Source: Thermothelomyces thermophilus ATCC 42464 (taxonomy: Eukaryota > Ascomycota > Sordariomycetes > Sordariales > Chaetomiaceae). Taken from it: a stretch of DNA of 64,000 nt. Where the stretch lies: contig NC_016474.1 in NCBI RefSeq assembly GCF_000226095.1, positions 2,604,001 through 2,668,000 on the forward strand, given 5' to 3'. The translations under genes were made by a program, and so were the position numbers. The stretch's first letter is position 1. Each line of letters starts with the position of its first letter. Of this stretch, positions 1-11,612 are shown piece after piece. The notes under the pieces are model-generated. The model was not told the DNA's origin. It made no database searches and saw only the letters and a program-made list of their open reading frames with translations.

Positions 1-53
1 GGTTAGGCTTAGGCATTAGGTGCTTTTGACGTGCTCGATTAGGAGTCGATTAG

Positions 54-470
54 TGTCACGGAAATATGCATGCAGATGCCACCTAAGCCACCGGCACAGA
101 CGGGCCAATCAAGCCGAAGGAACGAAAGGACCAATCACAACATGGGGAAGCACAGTGATCACTACGCTCACCAGCGATCAGGGTGATCATCACCATGCGA
201 TCACTCACAATCACCGTGATCACGAGTGATCACTGGGATTATATATACATGTAGATAGTCACTCGTTATGGTGGACTCTGGAGTTCACCAGTGGTAACAA
301 TCACAATCACAGTACTCATACCCAGCATTGCTGATTACTGTGAGAGACAACTCTAAGTGTTGTTGTGAACCCTTTGGCTTCACCGAATCCCTCAGACGAC
401 CTGCCTGCCTGTCCTGCTCAATCCACCTTCGTCTGAACCCTTTCAGAAGAAGTCTGAGCTGGGTTCGTCA
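54..470 (+). mobile_element. Ty3/gypsy-family LTR, plus orientation, little decayed
   Basis: This stretch starts with TGTCAC and ends with GGTTCGTCA, the usual TG...CA limits of an LTR. Its plus strand aligns over most of its length with the minus strand of 6529-6984, so the two are inverted copies of one repeat. Base composition is near normal, unlike the AT-rich DNA that follows from about 480. It could be a solo LTR or the end of another copy lying left of the window. Fossil; younger or better protected than its partner. Confidence 0.7.
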
Positions 471-3400
471 CAATTAGGTTAGATCCTAGTCCTAATTCTG
501 GCAAGTTCCCTTCTTTTTCTATTAGGGAATAGGCTTTAGAGCTAGTTCTTATAGCTAGTTAGGATTTCGCTAGTAGAACTACTTTAGTTTCTTAGGGTAA
601 TTTAGGTTCTTAACTAGTTCCTATAAGTTATCTTCTAATCTAAAATCAAGCTATTTAACTAGGTATTACAGTTCTCTATTAATAATATATAAATCTAAGA
701 TTTCTTTGATATCCTATTTTTCCTCTTTATCCTCTACTTCGATATATATAGTAACCTTGGTATTCTTTAGTACTAGTTCGAGAAGTAAAATATAAAAAAC
801 ATCTATCTGTAGTTATATAGATAATAGTAACGATAGTTGGTAGTTAGTTATCGAGATTCGTTCTTTAATAACGAAGGGTCCGACCTTTTTAAAGTCTAGC
901 TTTATGCTTAGTCGTTTAGTTCGTAGGTTTCGTATGATTAGGTAGACTTTGTCTCCCCTCTCTAGGCAAGGTCCCTCGAGCTTGTATTTGTTATAGTAGT
1001 TCTTTATTCTAGTTCTGACAAACTCGAGTTCTTTTTTGAGCTTCTTATATAGTATATACATTTATTCTGCTTTGACTATTACTCTTGACACTATAACCTC
1101 TAGTCCTTGCCTAAGGTCTGCTTTATATCTATAGTTCGCGAAGAACGGTATAACTTTGGTCGTTTCTGTTGGCGTTATATTATAAGCGAGTTATACTATT
1201 AGCAATAGCATGACTTAGTTGTCCTGTTAGTAATTGATGTAAGAATGGAGGTACTGCTTAATAACTTGGTTTAGTCGTTCCGTTTGTCCGTTAGTCTATA
1301 GGTAGTATGCCGTTAATAGCTTGCTATTAATGTCTAATTATTATATTAACGCTTGCTAGAACTTTAATACGAACTTAGTATCTCTGTTAGTGATCTATTC
1401 CTATAGCTAAGCATATATTAATATAACTTGCTAATAGATTACATCTACTAATTGTTCCGCTATCTAGGACTCCTTATAGGGAAAGAAATATACCTATTTA
1501 GTTAGGCAGTCTACTATAGTAAGAATACTATCGTAGATTACCCCTGTAGCTATGTCCTTAGATTCTAGCAGTTTCGTAATAAAGTCTATTATAACTAAAC
1601 TCTATAGTTTGTCAGCTATTAGTAATAGCTAAAGTAGCCTATACAGCTTATATTATACCATTTTACTTCGATTATAGATATCGTAGTTCTATACAACTTC
1701 CTTAACTTATATCATTAACTATAGAAAGTCATAGTGTTTTTTAACTTATATAATAGTCTTTATAACTCCTTTATATCCTTCGAGTTTCGACTTATAGAGT
1801 CCTTAAATCATTTGTAGCTATTAATCTTTGTCGTAGATATACGCTTTGCCTCGGTACCAGAGTTTCCTATCTTTTTCTTCCACTCCGTTAGGTATTACTA
1901 GTCTAGGTATTACTTAATACTATACCTTGTTAATCCTTTCTTCTCGAAAGATTATATAACATTCTAGGAACGAGTTGAGTAAGTCATCTTCTACGGGTGT
2001 CTACGTTTCGTAGTATAGCGTTCTATCTATTCGTTCCTTAAATAACGGTAGTATTATTTCTATTCGTCCTTCTATATGATCTATTCGTCGGCTTAAGGCG
2101 TCCGCTTGTACGTTCTCTTTGCCCTTCTTGTAACGGATCTCAAAATTAAATTCCATAAGGAATTCTACTTATCGTATTTATTATCTATTAAGCTCCTTTG
2201 TTATCGTAAAGTATCGTAAATTCTTATAATCTATATATACTTATATTGGTTTAATTATACTACTAAGGTATAGTTACTATTCCTTAAAAGCTTTGACAAT
2301 TATAAGTAGTTTCTTATTATAGATCGGATAATTAAGACGTAGTCTATTAAGCTTCTTTAAAAAGAAGGCTATAGGATGTAGCTTCCCTTGTTTGTCTCGT
2401 TATCCTAACTATCCTCCGATGGCATAGTCTGAAGCGTCCGTTTCTACCTCAAATGGCTTCTTAGGGTCTAGTAGTACCAGTACTAGATCTTTAGTAATAG
2501 CGTCGCAGATCTATGTAAATGCTTGCTCGTATTGCTCTTCCTATTAGAATTTAGTGTTCTTCTTAGTAAGTTCGTATAAAGGTCGTATAATCGCTCTAAA
2601 GTTCCTAATAAACATCTGGTAGAAGTTTACAAACCCGATAAAACTTTGTACTTCTATAACTAACGTTGGTCGTAGCTAATCCTTGATAGCTTTGACCTTT
2701 AAAGGTTCTATCTAGATTTGTCTTAGGGATATCTTATATCCTAAAAACACCGTCTTCCTAACATAGAATTCGCTCTTTTCTTTATTAACTAATAGCTTAT
2801 ATACGTATAATATATCTAGTACTACTCTTACGTGCTTCTGGTATTTGTCTATTGTTTTAGAGAAGATAAGTATATCGTTAAGATAATATACTATAAATTT
2901 GTTAAGAAAGGATTAGATAGCTTGATCAATTAGGGCTTGGAACGTTACTAGCGCGTTTATAAGTCTAAATAGTATAACAAGGTACTTATAATGGCTATAG
3001 GGTATCCTAAAGGCTATTTTCTACTCGTTACCTTCTTTAATCTATATATAATTATAAGCTAATAGTAAGTCAAGACATATAAAATATTAGGCTCCTACTA
3101 ACTAATCTTAGAGCCGTAAGATTAGTAATAATAGGTATTAGTTTTTTACGGTCTGTTCGTTAAGTTGCTAATAGTTAACATATAATTGTAGCTTTCTATC
3201 TTTCTTAGGTATAAATAGAATTAGGTAGCCTACTAGCGATATCAATAGGTAGATATATTCTCCTCGAAGATTCTCCTCTAAATATCACTTAAGTTCTTTG
3301 TTCTATGTCTAGCTTGTATAGTAAATCTTAAAGAACTTTAGTCATGCTCCTTCCTTAAGCTTAATCTTGTAATCCTATAGGCCGTATTCTAGTAATCCTT

Positions 3401-6400
3401 CTAGATGCTTCGGTTCGAATGCTAGGTGTCCTTTGTATTTCTTTAGTACTTCCCTAGTCTTGTCTTATCTCTTGGCTTTCTAATAGTATACAAACTTAGT
3501 TCCGTCTATGGCGATACTAGCGATTTCTCCTATCTTAACTTACTACTCTAGTTATAGTGCTCCGTATTCGTTAATAGAGAGAATAGCTATTAGCGATTTA
3601 GCTCGTTCCTCCTATTATAACGTCGGTATTGTTACGCCGCTTCTTCTAGAGTCTGTAGTAGTCTGCCTGCCACTGTCCGTCTCTTGCGGTAGATCCGTAG
3701 GACATGCCTTCCCCTAAGCATCGTCTGCTTGCGATCCTTGTACGCTTCCTATCTTGCTAGTCAAATATAACTCTATTTAGGGTTGCAAGTAGCTACTATT
3801 CTTCTAGCTAATGTCTAAGTTATAATCTTTATACTATAGTAATCCTAATATTATATCTTTATTGTTACCTATATCTATAATATTAAATACGACTACTATA
3901 GTTTTCCTTATTATAGTAATATTAATTGGTTTAGTCTCCCTATATACCTATTATATTGGAAATAGCCCTTTAACTATACTATACTTCTGCTTTATTCCCT
4001 AGGGTATCTATAGCTAATTTATAAGTGTCGGCGAAATTAGGTTTATCTCTACTCTACTATCTACTAATACAAGCATTTCGTGCTATTTCTATTGTGCTGT
4101 TATCTATAATCGCTTATCTTACTACCGTCGTCTAAAGATTATAGCGATTTCCTATATTACTGCTAGGAGGTCTCGATATAGTGGTCTCTTACGCTAGTTC
4201 CTCCTATACTACGCTATCACTTACCACTATATAGGCGTTAATAGTTTTCGGGCCCCTCGAAGGGCCTTAACCTATTTCCTAGGTTAGTGCTAACCTCTTT
4301 AGTTATTTAGCTAATAGCGGCTTTATCGATCGTACTTATTTTTATAAGCCATTAAGTGCTAATAGCTTCCTACCATTAGGTCTATTCTACTTTCTGTTGT
4401 ACATACTATAGCTTCATCTAAAGTTCCCGAATTCGCGATTTCTTTTCGTCCGTGTAGTAGAGGTAATCGTTGCTCTAGCACAAGTCCTATATGTCTCGTC
4501 CTGTTCCGTAGTACCTAGGCTAGGCTCGTTTTAGTACTACCGTAATGCCTTCTAGATCGCGGGCTTCGATTTTCTAGAGTAATTTGGCTGCTCTATTTCC
4601 TATATTATAGACCTATTCTATAGGGCAGAGGCTTCTGTCCTTATTTCCTTGTCAGGTCGGCTAGTGATTGTTTTCGAATTTGTTACGAAAGTGGTATCGG
4701 CATTTATATGACATACATTAGAACTAGGGCACTTGTATATGTGCCTCGTGTTGTGAGTATAGTCGCGTAGCGTCGCCTAGAAGGTATTGGAATTCTTTTC
4801 CAAATCCTTCCTACTATATATGTACTATAGGTACTTTAATGCTAAGGTAGGAGTATTTCTTCTAGTAGTTTTCCTACATACGTTTATCTTTTCTACAGTT
4901 TACACGTATAAACTAGTACTCTAGGTTCTATATATTATAGCTAAGTTACTAATCGTTAAAATACTCGGTATAGCCATTAGGCCTATTATATATTATAGGC
5001 TATCCCCCTTTAATAGTTTCTATAATACGTCGGAGTTCCCTCATCTCGTCCCTTATTTTATCGCTCTATTAGGTAAGTCAAATTAAGCGTTTATCCCATT
5101 CATATAGTTCTATATTAAGCCAGAAAACTTCGTTACGGTACTATTCGATTCGTTCCTAGAGGAATGGAACATTAGGTCTAGGTCTTTCAATTCCTTAAGT
5201 ATTAGTTATCTACGATCTATTCTACCTCTAGATAATCATAAAACCCCACTGCCTCAAGGCTAGGAGAATCGAAATTAGTAATATATATTCTCCTACCATG
5301 TCCTATTTGGCAAGACCTATTTCTAGGTCTATAGTAACTAGTTCGGAGTATGGTACTTGTTTGTCTTTACTATCGCCGTTACGTCCGAAACTGTCCGTGT
5401 CGCTATCCTTGTTCTTGTAGCTTGTAGCCACTACTTCGATAACATCCTTAGTAGTTTCGTTAATAGCCGTAATTTCCTTTCTAGGGACTAGTTTCTAGTC
5501 TTTCTTCAGGCTTTAATATTCTCGTTTATAGTGTCCTTTCTTTCTATAGTTATAGTAGGTAATGTTAGACTTATCTTTGGCTATCTTTTTCTTGTCCTAC
5601 TTCTATGCTACGTCTATATCTATAGCTCTAGGATACGTCCTATACAATATACTAACGTATGCTTGTTTTTTCTTATTGTTAGCCTTAACCGTAGTTCTAT
5701 TTATCTAACCTCGTTTTTGCTACTCTTATATATAGAGTTGATTATTGATTCTAATAGCCTATATAATATATTTGTCTAGAGTCTTAGGCTAGTCGTACTT
5801 ATATAGTTTATCTTTAACCTTTTCCTTTAAGCTATTATAGAATAGTTATATTAATGCCTTATCGTTAAGCTAAGACTTAAGTATATCCTATCTAAACTAT
5901 ATAGTATAGAAGGCTACTAACTTAGTCTATTAGAGATTAGCAAGTCTTTCTTACGTATAAATCTTCTTGTCTTTGTTACTAAAAACCTTCTAAAGCTCTT
6001 CTTTAAACTAGTTATAGGATCGAAAGACTACCTACATAAATGTATCTTGGTCATCTTTATCTTCCTTAGTAAGATAGTCATTCTATATAGGCTTGAACTA
6101 TCTAAGTGCCTTGCCCTCTAGTCTTATAGCTATATAGAGAACTTTAGCTTTATTATCTAGAAACTTATTATCATTAAGCTAAAAGTAGGATCGAAGGTTC
6201 GTCAAGAATCCTATAAGATCTTCCTTAGTTCCTCTATATTTGCTAGGTAGTTCGATCTTGATATGGTTCACTTTGGCGCCTTCAAGTGCCTTGATTTTGG
6301 CGTAGGCCTCGTTAACTAGCTTCTACAAGTGCTTTTCGCCGTTTTCGAGTTCCTTAATCCGAGCTTGAGCAGCCTTGTCTCTCTAGTCTAACTCCTAGAT

Positions 6401-6984
6401 CTGCTAATAGAGTTAACCAAGCTAGGTAAGCAGCTATTCGGCTATAATGTTAATAGCTATATCGATGTCAAAGTCGAAATCACCTCCGTTTTGAGCTATA
6501 ATGGAACAAAGGGAGTAATAGCAACGTGTAACGAACCTAACTTAGACTTCTTCTAAAAGGGTTTAGATAGAGGTAAATTAAGTAAGACAAGCGTATAGGT
6601 CGTCTAAGGGATTTGGTAAAGCTAAAGGGTTTATAACAACACTAGAGTTATCTCTTATAATAGTTAGTAATACTTAGTATAAGTACTTGTAATTGTAGGT
6701 TAGGTTACTATTACTAGTGAACTCCTAGAGTCTACTATAACGAGTGGCTATTTATATATATATATACTTCTACCGATCGCTTATAGTCCCCTTCTATCCT
6801 GTCCTTAGATTGCCTTTGGTAGCTAGCTATCCTCTGCTATCTTTCCCTTTTGGCAATCGTTCGCCTGTGGTAGCCCGTACTCCCTAGCGATCCTGTGTTA
6901 GCCTCGCTTCGTGCCCTTCTTGATTGGTAGCTCATTTAGCCTCCTGTGCCCTACCAGGTTGCGGTATATGGTTGGCTTGTGACA
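471..6984 (-). mobile_element. Decayed Ty3/gypsy LTR retrotransposon (fossil)
   Basis: Minus-strand relic of a chromodomain-type Ty3/gypsy element. Reading right to left one meets an LTR (about 6529-6984), a gag-like region (about 5000-6500), protease and zinc-knuckle territory (about 3800-5000), reverse transcriptase and RNase H (about 2000-3500), integrase (about 800-2000; the frame at 813-1061 carries the GDKVYL motif seen near the integrase C terminus) and a chromodomain-like tail (about 480-780). The whole length is AT-rich and saturated with breaks, far too many to count, as expected after RIP. It is certainly dead and old. Family and order of parts come from faint protein similarity. 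The LTR expected at the left end is present only in inverted orientation. Confidence 0.75.
6529..6984 (-). repeat. LTR of the gypsy relic, minus orientation, heavily RIP-altered
   Basis: Read on the minus strand it begins TGTCAC near 6984 and ends GGTTCGTTA near 6529, followed by a short primer-binding-like stretch and then gag-like sequence, which is the normal order for a 5' LTR. It matches the plus strand of 54-470 but differs from it mainly by transitions, the RIP signature. Ends are good to a few bases on the right and a few bases on the left. Confidence 0.7.
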
Positions 6985-7049
6985 ACCTAGTTGTAACTAG
7001 TCGAATAACGGGTTATATGACTTGCCTTTGTCTCCCTCTATATTATACC

Positions 7050-9540
7050 CCCCATCCCTATCGCTCTTAACGCTCCTAATTATAGTAGTGTCTTCTCTTT
7101 TAGCCTCCTAGTGATAGTTGCTGTCTTCTGTCCCTGGCGTTACTACTATAGACTTGCGGGTACATCGCTTTTTAAACTTCCTAATATCCTTTATAATGGC
7201 TATATATAGAGACTCCTTCTTACCCCTAGATAGAGATAGTGACTCGATATCCTCTTCCTACCTATCTTTACTATCTATAAAGTCAAATCTATTATTGTCG
7301 CTATCGTTAATTAACATTATAGTTATACTACCAATCTATATCTTAGGACGTTTAAGGGATAGGAGTTTGACTTCTAATAATAGCTTCTTGGCTGACTAGG
7401 GAATTAGGACTTCTTTTCTATCTCTAAAGTCGAAAAAAGCTAGTAGCTAATGCTCCTTTAGTAGAACCTAGAGAGGGTCGTTATTATTAAGAGAAAGATA
7501 GTTATTCTTATTAGTCTTTTCTAAAAATTTGGTAAAGGTTACTATATAAAGGTAATGCCTATTAGTACTAGGAATCTTGTTCTCTAGGTACCTTTTCTAG
7601 ACTTTGTATTCCTCCCTATATTTTTATTTAATCTGCTTAATGGTAATATAGGTAGCTTTTCGGCTAGTATTTTAAATTGCCTTAGCGCTTTTCTAAGCTC
7701 GGATCTCTTAAAACTATTAAATTTACTAGATAGTTATACTTGTTATAACCTCTCTTATTAGCTTAATAAGTTAGCCTTATATTTTCTTAGTAGATAGTAT
7801 AGCTAGATAGGCTCTCTTGTCTTTAGCGAAGTTATTTAGATATTTGTATACTAGCTAACCCTTATTAATTATTAATGTAATATCCTAAAAGTGTTCTTAT
7901 ATTAGTAAACTAAAAAGCTTAAGATACTGCTCTTAAATATAGTTAATACCTTTTTTTATATATACTTATTGCTTATTATTAGGAATTATTATAGGATGTC
8001 TGATGCTTGTATTAGATAATACTTTTTCCCTAATCTAGTCTATTATAATATATTGGTTTAGTAGAAAAAGACTAGTCTTTTCGAATCCTACTATAATATT
8101 TTAGTATTTAAAACTAGTATCCTAGATTTCCTAGAATCCTCTAATAAAGTCTGCCTAGGTAAATGTAAGATCGCCGTTTCGAATTACCTGCTAGAGATAT
8201 CGTTAATATGCTTCCTTAAGATAGTAAAAGACTCTTATATCTATTAGCTAGATAAAGTATATTAAATAGGGAGGGAGGAAGATAATAATAATGTCGAACA
8301 AGAGGTAATATTTATAAAGCTTAAGGTTATAATGTCCCATAAAGTTATCTAGGATAAGTAGTTAGTATATATATTCTTCTAATGGTATAGATATATAGAC
8401 CGAATCTTTAAGGGTAATATTGTCTAGGTTAATAAAGTATATACTAAGAGTAAGACTAAAGTTATAATAGTTATAACTAAACTATTCCTTAAAGCTTATA
8501 CTATATTACTAAAACTTAGTATAGATAGTAAAGGAGTATTTATTAAAATGTTATATCTAATCTATTATAATCTTAGCATTATTAAATGCTATCTCTAATT
8601 TATAAAATCGAATTTCCTTATTAAGACTATCGACATTCTAATCTTCTAATAGCTACTATTTAAAGATATAAAATACTAGGATAGTATTATTAATAGCGTT
8701 TCTAGCGCTAATTATACTTATCGACTCTTAGTTATAAAGGTCTAGAATCTCTAGCTAATAAAATACTATAGTAAGCATTCTATATTAGTATCTAAAGGAG
8801 GGAACTAACCTTCTTCTTCTTATCTATTTTAACTATTAAGATCTTAAACTGCCTATTTAACATTACAAGTATATATCTAGTTTCGTCTACATTCTAATAG
8901 CTAGATATAGTAATCTTAAAGCTTTCGATAGTGTTCTTAAGCTTATTAAAGAATATCTCTAGTTCTTCTACCTACTACTTAGCTAAGAGTCAGTTTACTT
9001 TGACTAGTTCAAAGAATATTAGCTAAAACTATAGATAATTCTATTTCTAACGCGACCACCAGTGCTTATTAATAGGAGGGCAGGGAGGATTACGACATGC
9101 CTATAAATAGTTAGTAGCATCTTAGAGAAGATCTTTAGTAGCAAGAGAACTAGATTTGATAAGCCAGTACGCGTATCCTTCGAGGGCCGAATCTTCGTCA
9201 TTTCGAAGCAACCGAGGTCTTCTAACTACGTTACTACTAGTAGCTAGAAGACTAGTATCCTTCAAAGACTTTAAGTACTGGCCAACCTGGGTCTTTCTAG
9301 TCTTAAATAGCTAAGCCACGTGCCAAATACTAGGTTACTTTCTATAGGGTAAATGGCTAGTTCGGTGGCAAGCTTAAGCGGCAAGGAGCCATTTAGCAGC
9401 CTGTATACTAGCCGGTTCCTGGATTTGGTCAGTCAGAGGCATCGTATATAGGAGAGTAGGTTTAACTAGGCTTGTGGCAGTGGTTGTGTCTTCGAGTATA
9501 GGGAGTTAGCTGGTAAAATTGGACACGGATTTGGACGTAT
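7050..9540 (-). mobile_element. RIP-degraded Fot1/pogo-type DDE DNA transposon
   Basis: The minus strand carries the remains of a Tc1/mariner-superfamily transposase of the Fot1/pogo branch. From right to left: an N-terminal helix-turn-helix/CENP-B-like region (about 9000-9350) with a recognisable ALEGYAYWLIKS stretch and the NPPxPP...NKHWWSR pattern of the Tc5-type DNA-binding domain; a catalytic-domain start with NVDET near 8872-8893 (the first Asp of the DDE triad sits in this block); a DxxxGHY...FLPPYL-like block near 8240-8350 matching the usual second-Asp 'DGHGSH...LPPHSSH' region; and an acidic, Lys-rich C-terminal tail near 7100-7400. Stops interrupt all of it and base composition is strongly AT-rich, so it is inactive. 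I could not find convincing terminal inverted repeats, so the limits are approximate; 7118-7399 and 9019-9201 contain open frames that are chance openings. Confidence 0.6.
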
Positions 9541-10025
9541 ACCTGTCCGGCTATATTGGCATGTCCGGGGGTTTTGGCCCCACCTGTCGGGAGACAGGTG
9601 GTAGTCCTGAACTAATTAGTCAGCAACTAACCACCGGGTAGGCATGATTGGCTGAGTTGGCTTTTCATGGCCGTGACTTGCATTGCTTAGGACCCAAAAT
9701 AGCCAAGGGTGAATCATAATGAATCACGACGCATTGCCTGGTTTTCGAGGGTAACGTTAATTCTTGGGGGCTTGTGATGCACTAATCGGGGCGTAACCAC
9801 CAATATGCAATTGTCCATACACACCAAACCCTAAACCGATGCAGCGCCCATTCCAAAATTCACCGCTTGGTCTGAGCCCCTCGACCACAAAAATCGAGCC
9901 CCACCGAGGAGCAAAGCATTTCCGGGCCTCTGCGTTGGTCACAACGGACGCCGGCGACAACCACTGCTCCCCCGCTCAACGAATCGCTTTACGCTTCACT
10001 GCCCCGAGCGTTCGTCTTGTTCAAG
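9541..10025. other. Junction between repeat block and genes; eIF3l upstream region
   Basis: GC content returns to normal here. A perfect 9-bp hairpin (CCACCTGTC/GACAGGTGG, loop GGGA) lies at 9580-9601. The rest is the probable promoter and leader of the eIF3l gene. No coding sequence is supported. Confidence 0.6.
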
Positions 10026-11612
10026 ATGAGCTATCAGAACGGCATGGCGCCTGCCCGCGCCCTCGACGACGACAGTGATGTGGAGGAGGAGGCCCTCGTC
10101 GCCGACTACAAGGAGCAGGTCCAGTACTCGGAGGGCGGTTTGGAGGAACTCGACCCGGCGACGCTCGCTCAGCAAGCCGACGAAATCCAGGCCCGGCTAG
10201 TTCAGGCTGCCCAACCGCTGGATTTCCAGGCTACGCTCGAGACCAAGTTCCAGAGCTACGACAACTACTGCGCTCTGTTTCACTACATCCTCAACTCTGA
10301 CGGCCCGGTGGACCTCGAACCACCATCGGTGAGTCTCCGCGCAAGCCCTCCATGCCTCCTGTACCTCCTATGAACGTCGCTTACCCAAGGTAGTATTACT
10401 GGGCATGGGATGTGATTGATGAGTTCATCTACCAATTCAATACATTCTCCTCGTACCGGGCCCGGATCGCGAGGCAAGGCAACAACGAGGAGGAGGCGCA
10501 GATTCTGCGCGACAACCCCAACACGTGGGGCTGCTACAGCGTGCTCAATGTGCTCTACTCCCTGATCCAGAAGTCCCAGATCACCGAGCAGCTCACAGCG
10601 ATGAGGCGGAACGAGGACCCCATGGCCGTGGCTGGGCCCTACGGTTCCAAGAACCTCTATCGCATGCTGGGTTACTTCTCCATCATCGGCCTTCTCCGCG
10701 TGCACTGCCTTCTCGGCGACTTCAGCCTCGCGCTCAAGACGCTCGACGATATCGAGCTGAACAAGAAAGCCATGTTCGCCCGCGTCATGGCCGCTCACTT
10801 CACCACCTACTACTACGTCGGCTTCTCGTACATGATGATGCGCCGCTACGCCGATGCCATTCGCATGTTCAGCCACATCCTGGTCTACGTCTCGCGGACC
10901 AAGAACTTCCAGAAGAACACGCAGTATGACTCCATCACGAAGAAGAACGACCAGATGCTCGCCCTGATTGCCATTTGCGTCGCCTTCCACCCCACCCGCC
11001 TGGACGACACCATCCACACCGCCCTGCGCGAGAAGTACGGCGAACAGCTGCTGAAGCTGCAGCGCGGCGGCCCTGAATCGCTGCCCATCTTTGAGGAACT
11101 CTTCAGGCTCGCCTGCCCCAAGTTCATCTCGCCCGTGCCTCCCGACTTTGACAGGCCCGAGGCCAACATCGATCCCATCGACCACCACCTGTCGGTCTTC
11201 ATGGAGGAGGTGAAGACCAACATGTGGAGTCCGACTTTGAAGTCGTACCTGCGGCTCTACACCACCATGGATCTGAAGAAGCTGGCTGGGTTCCTCGACG
11301 TTAAGCCGGAGGAGCTCCGGTCGTGGCTGCTCGTCAACAAGCAGCGGACCAAGCAGCTGCGCTGGACCGACCACGGGCTATTGGAGGGCGAACTTGTTAA
11401 CATCAGCGACCTTGACTACGCGCTGCAGGGTGTAAGTCTCTCTTTCCTTTTCTCTCTCAGATTTGTTGCTTTCTCTCTCTCTTGGCGACATTCAATGCCA
11501 CGACAGCTATGCTGACCTCCATTTCTAGGACCTGATTCACATCTCGGAAGCGAAGATGGGCCGCAAGCTTGTTGATTGGTATCTGCGCAATCTCTCTCGC
11601 ACATACGCATAA
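10026..11612 (+). CDS. eIF3l: Eukaryotic translation initiation factor 3 subunit L
   Basis: Subunit L of eIF3, the scaffold that organises 40S ribosomes, mRNA and other factors during initiation in the cytoplasm. Three exons give 474 residues, the usual length: 10026-10328, 10394-11431, 11529-11612, with GT-AG introns of 65 and 97 nt in phase 0. An acidic N-terminal segment is followed by the long all-helical eIF3l/PCI region; the YYWAWDVIDEFIYQF block across the first splice junction and the TKNFQKNTQYDSITKKNDQM block are strongly family-like, and the short last exon encodes DLIHISEAKMGRKLVDWYLR, the conserved C terminus. The start at 10026 (AAGATGAGC) is the first ATG in frame with the conserved region. 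It is the first gene after the repeat block and shows no sign of RIP. Confidence 0.95.

Noticed and set aside
1-30. GGTTAGGCTTAGGCATTAGG as telomere repeat at the window edge
   Set aside because: Units are irregular and not tandem TTAGGG; the LTR starts soon after, so this is more likely ordinary or repeat-flank DNA.
813-1061. 82-codon minus-strand frame as a separate gene
   Set aside because: It is a surviving piece of the gypsy relic's integrase region, not a gene.
9019-9201. 60-codon minus-strand frame as a gene
   Set aside because: Different frame from the transposase remnant at the same place; chance opening in AT-rich DNA.
10283-11374. 363-codon open frame on the minus strand opposite eIF3l
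   Set aside because: Exact antisense shadow of a strongly conserved plus-strand gene; Val/Leu/Gly/Asp-rich composition typical of the reverse frame of GC-rich coding DNA.
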